Assembly (NCBI RefSeq): GCF_001570565.1
Contig: NZ_BBXE01000038.1
Span: forward strand, 1 to 64,000
DNA: 64,000 bases
Direction of reading: 5' to 3'
Source: Herbidospora yilanensis
GTDB lineage: Bacteria; Actinomycetota; Actinomycetes; Streptosporangiales; Streptosporangiaceae
Shown: positions 61,456 through 64,000 of the stretch, piece by piece
Numbering within the stretch: the first letter of the stretch is position 1
Layout of the letters: each line of letters starts with the position of its first letter
Made by a program: the position numbers and the translations under genes
Notes under the pieces: model-generated
What the model was told of the DNA's origin: nothing
The model's database searches: none
Seen by the model: only the letters and a program-made list of their open reading frames with translations

Positions 61456-62295
61456 ATGACTCTGCATCTGGCCGCCGCCCTCGACGGCGCCGGGTGGCAT
61501 CCCGCCGCCTGGCGTGCCGAGGGCGCGAGCCCCGACGCCCTGTTCACCGCCGCCTACTGGACCTACCTGGTCCAGGAGGCCGAGCGAGGGCTGCTCGACT
61601 TCGTCACCTTCGAGGACACCATCCGGATGCGGACCTGTCCGGGCGACGAGGTGACCGGCCCGCTCGACGCCATGCTCCTGGCCACGGCGACCGCCCCGCT
61701 GACGTCCCGGATCGGGCTCGTCCCGGCGGCGAGCGGCGCCACCGCGGCCGCCGGGCTCGCCGCCCTCGACCGGGTCGGCCCCGGCCGCGCGGGCTGGCAC
61801 ACCTCCGGCGAACTGCGCCCCCGGTTGTCCGGACGCCCCCTGGTGACGACGCTGGCCGGCCCCGGCCTGCCGGTGGAGGTCGCGGCCCGCGCCGCCGACG
61901 TCGTGTTCGTCACCCCGCACGACCGCAGGGAGGCCGCCGGGCTGGCCGAGCGGGCCCGGCGGGCCGCGCCCGGCGTGACGGTGCTGGCCGACCTGGTCGT
62001 GTTCCTGGACGGCGCCGGCCAGAAGGACCGCCTCGACGACCTCGACGGCGCCGCCTTCGAGAGCGACGCCCACGTGTACTCCGGCTCGGCGACGGGGCTC
62101 GCCCACCTGCTGCTCGACTGGCGGGCGGCAGGGGTCGACGGCTTCCGGTTGCGGCCGGGCGTGCTCCCCCACGACCTGCGGTCGATCACCCGCCACCTGG
62201 TGCCCGCGTTGCGGGCCAGGGGCACGTTCCGCTCGGCCTACCCGGCGGGCGACCTGCGGGCCCGGTTCACCGAGCGGTACGCGCGGGTGTCCTAG
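61456..62295 (+). CDS. luciferase-like flavin-dependent monooxygenase (LLM class)
   Basis: 279 residues of the NtaA/SnaA/DszA-type TIM-barrel: LAAALDGAGWHPAAWR, EAERGLLDFVTFEDT and LTSRIGLVPAASGATAAAGLAALDRVGPGRAGW, then a shortened C-terminal part. Typical relatives are ~430 residues, so the substrate-covering insertions are missing. With FMNH2 it would cleave a C-S or C-N bond. Opposite an amino-acid ABC transporter plus GNAT, it fits an alkyl-cysteine or sulfonate salvage pathway; no FMN reductase gene is near. Confidence 0.85.
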   Translation: MTLHLAAALDGAGWHPAAWRAEGASPDALFTAAYWTYLVQEAERGLLDFVTFEDTIRMRTCPGDEVTGPLDAMLLATATAPLTSRIGLVPAASGATAAAGLAALDRVGPGRAGWHTSGELRPRLSGRPLVTTLAGPGLPVEVAARAADVVFVTPHDRREAAGLAERARRAAPGVTVLADLVVFLDGAGQKDRLDDLDGAAFESDAHVYSGSATGLAHLLLDWRAAGVDGFRLRPGVLPHDLRSITRHLVPALRARGTFRSAYPAGDLRARFTERYARVS

Positions 62296-62663
62296 ACGAA
62301 CTCCTGGCGGGGCGGCGTGACCGGCAGCCGCCCCACCTCGGCGGCGACGCCGAGGATGCGGGCGCGGGCCTCGGCCACGGCCGAGGCGGGGGCGTCGCCG
62401 TCGATCGCGCCCGCGGCCTCCGACAACGACAGGACCGCCTCGCGCAGCCGGGCGCGCAGTGAGTCGCTCTCGCGCCCGAGCGACGCCAGCCGGCCTTCGG
62501 CCGTGCCGAGCTCGATGGCCGCCGACAACACCTGGGCGAGCAACCCGGCCGACGCGCCGCGCCACTCCGCCAGCAGCCGTGTCCTGCGGTTTCGCGCCTC
62601 CGCGGGATCGGCGGCGGCGAGGAGGCGCAGCTCGCGCGTCAGGGTCCGGGTCGCGGGGGACAT
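62292..62663 (-). CDS. conserved-looking protein of unknown function
   Basis: 123 residues, almost entirely helical and Ala/Arg/Glu-rich, with a possible coiled coil around residues 50-80 (TAEGRLASLGRESDSLRARLREAV). No motif recognised. It lies 1 nt after the carbonic anhydrase stop and overlaps the convergent LLM gene by 4 nt, so it is probably co-transcribed with the anhydrase. Confidence 0.65.
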   Translation of the reverse strand: MSPATRTLTRELRLLAAADPAEARNRRTRLLAEWRGASAGLLAQVLSAAIELGTAEGRLASLGRESDSLRARLREAVLSLSEAAGAIDGDAPASAVAEARARILGVAAEVGRLPVTPPRQEFV

Positions 62664-62664
62664 C

Positions 62665-63159
62665 TCAGGCCTTCACCTCGCGCAGGCGGCCGGTCTCGAC
62701 CTCGTACACGAAACCCCGGACCGACTCCTTCCGGGGGATGAACGGGTCGGCGAGGATACGGCCGATCGACTGCCGGACGTCCTCCTCCGCGTCGGGGAAG
62801 GCCTCGGCGGACCAGTCGGGCCGCAGGCCCGTCTCGGCGCGGATCGACTCCTTGAAGCCGTCGTCGGTGAAGGTGACCATTCCACAGTCGGTGTGGTGGA
62901 TCAGGATGATCTCGGTGGTGCCGAGGAGTCGCTGGGAGATGGCGAGCGAGCGCCGTTCGTCGGCGGTGACCACTCCCCCGGCGTTGCGGATGACGTGGGC
63001 GTCGCCCTCGGTCAGGCCGAGCAGTCCGTAGACGTTGAGTCGGGCGTCCATGCAGGCCAGCACGGCGACGCCCAGCGCGGGGGGCAGCGGGAGCGCGCCC
63101 TTGTCGAAGCCGGCGGCGTAGGTCTCGGCGTTGGCCAGGAGCCGGTCGGTGACGGTCAT
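62665..63159 (-). CDS. beta-class carbonic anhydrase
   Basis: 164 residues. Zinc ligands are visible: C36 and D38 in LACMDARLN, and H89 and C92 in IHHTDCGMVTF. It also has the usual RNAGGVVTADERRSLAISQRLLGT. It interconverts CO2 and bicarbonate in the cytoplasm. ATG 63159 lacks a clear ribosome site; a GTG at 63168 is possible. The upstream region carries the motif shared with the sulfur-like operon. Confidence 0.93.
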   Translation of the reverse strand: MTVTDRLLANAETYAAGFDKGALPLPPALGVAVLACMDARLNVYGLLGLTEGDAHVIRNAGGVVTADERRSLAISQRLLGTTEIILIHHTDCGMVTFTDDGFKESIRAETGLRPDWSAEAFPDAEEDVRQSIGRILADPFIPRKESVRGFVYEVETGRLREVKA

Positions 63160-63173
63160 GGCAGCCACAGTTG

Positions 63174-63201
63174 CCTACAATTCCTACAGAGTCAATAGGA
63201 A
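63174..63201. promoter_or_regulatory. candidate operator upstream of carbonic anhydrase
   Basis: CCTACAATTCCT (63174-63185) overlaps the inverted repeat TTCCTA-N9-TAGGAA (63181-63201). It is similar to the site at 61416-61434, suggesting shared control. Confidence 0.5.
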
Positions 63202-63292
63202 ATTACGGCGAAACATGATCAGGAGCTTGCGGTAACAAACCGCCCATACCGTCCGAATCGCAACACCCGGCTCGTACGAGTAAGGCTCCCCC

Positions 63293-64000
63293 TTGCGCAA
63301 CTCCCTCCGCGGCACGGCCGCATTGATGTCCCTGGCCTGCCTGACCACGTTCACCGCCGCCCCCGCCTCCGCCTCCACCGAGGAGGACTGGAGCGTCGAC
63401 CGCGTGGCGGGCGGTTACAAGGTCACCCTGAACCTGGACGAGAAGCTCCCGATCGACTCGAGCGCCCCCTCGCTGCTCGCCGACGGGAAGGTGCTCGGCC
63501 CGGCCACCGAGTCGGCCGACGGGAAGTCCCTCTTCCTCGTCACCGCCGACCCGGCCGTCGCCTCGGCCGGCGAGATCACCACCGACGTGCTCGACGCGCC
63601 CCCGGCCGCGACGGCGCGGGCGGCGGCCACCCTCGCCGAGGTCCAGAAGACCCTGCTCCCGGACGACCCCTCGACGACGGGACCGTTCCAGGTCAAGGAG
63701 GGCGTGTACGACTTCGGCGACCAGGCGATCCCGCTGCTCAACATCGGCGGCATCCGCGGCGAGCTCACCGGCAAGATCTACCTGCCGGTCTCCCGCGAGC
63801 GGAAGCCGCTCGTGATCTTCCTGCACGGCCGCCACACCTCCTGCTACGGCACCGGGGCCACCAACCCCAATCGCTGGCCGTGCAAACCGTCGCCCGACAG
63901 CACCTCGCAGCGCGCCACGATCCCCAGCTACATCGGCTACGACCTGCCGGCCCGCGCCCTCGCGAGCAACGGCTACGCCGTCGTGTCGATCTCGGCCAAC
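63293..64000 (+). CDS. secreted alpha/beta hydrolase, N-terminal part (cut by window edge)
   Basis: 236 codons to the right edge. A TTG at 63293 gives a signal peptide (RNSLRGTAALMSLACLTTFTAAPASAS); AAGG lies upstream. The mature part opens with a beta-rich stretch and reaches KPLVIFLHGRHTSCYGT, the oxyanion-hole strand of alpha/beta hydrolases; it has two nearby Cys that may form a disulfide. The catalytic Ser/Asp/His lie beyond the window, so lipase, esterase and peptidase remain open. Confidence 0.8.
   Translation, partial: MRNSLRGTAALMSLACLTTFTAAPASASTEEDWSVDRVAGGYKVTLNLDEKLPIDSSAPSLLADGKVLGPATESADGKSLFLVTADPAVASAGEITTDVLDAPPAATARAAATLAEVQKTLLPDDPSTTGPFQVKEGVYDFGDQAIPLLNIGGIRGELTGKIYLPVSRERKPLVIFLHGRHTSCYGTGATNPNRWPCKPSPDSTSQRATIPSYIGYDLPARALASNGYAVVSISAN

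Overview
The window reads as chromosomal DNA of a high-GC actinomycete. It is GC-rich throughout, uses many GTG and TTG starts, and shows SARP, LAL and AfsR-type regulators, a type-2 actinobacterial 2-isopropylmalate synthase and rare TTA codons in the regulatory and tailoring genes. A Streptosporangiales-type host is plausible but cannot be proven from this sequence.

1-33.7 kb is a biosynthetic gene cluster that appears to continue off the left edge. On the left, a cut AMP-ligase and a stand-alone carrier protein (minus strand) face a plus-strand trio. The trio is a condensation-like protein fused to a serine-less carrier domain, an unrecognised protein and a cysteine desulfurase. From 20.6 kb down to 4.2 kb runs one long minus-strand operon with almost every junction translationally coupled (ATGA or TGATG). 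In order it encodes a ketoreductase, ACP, dehydratase, GcvT-like folate enzyme, a fused KS-CLF protein, nitroreductase, FAD oxidoreductase, epoxide-hydrolase-like protein, malonyl transferase, two AcpS-like proteins, a SnoaL/zinc-ribbon protein, an alpha/beta hydrolase, a beta-helix protein, a DrrAB-type ABC exporter and a LuxR-type regulator. The gene set matches a highly reducing type II polyketide synthase (iterative discrete KS/KR/DH/ACP), with tailoring redox enzymes and export. The adjoining NRPS-like and sulfur genes could add an amino-acid-derived or sulfur-bearing unit. To the right (20.7-33.7 kb) lie an aromatic-type FAD monooxygenase, a SARP, a divergent aldo/keto reductase with lost catalytic residues, a soluble two-component system with a UbiA prenyltransferase, leuA, a LAL regulator and an acyl-CoA carboxylase beta subunit.

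33.9-39.3 kb holds a secreted GH92 mannosidase and a pseudogene of a phosphodiester-glycosidase/phosphoesterase. It is followed by an orphan membrane histidine kinase.

41.7-47.9 kb is a second small cluster: an AfsR-like regulator, then an operon of a haem-oxygenase-like diiron oxidase, a GNAT and a P450 whose ExxR glutamate is replaced. Four helically phased TAAG repeats lie in front of the operon. Immediately downstream is a 23-nt copy of part of the tRNA-Pro gene found at 49.9 kb; between the two copies lies a decayed STAND/TPR gene. This looks like a scar of tRNA-targeted integration.

50-64 kb is housekeeping-like: small membrane proteins, a THUMP RNA methyltransferase, an ArsR/VOC operon with a clear promoter-operator, an ABC exporter, a PnuC-NadR NAD salvage pair, a polar amino-acid ABC transporter with a GNAT and a divergent luciferase-like monooxygenase, a beta-carbonic anhydrase, and the start of a secreted hydrolase cut by the window edge.
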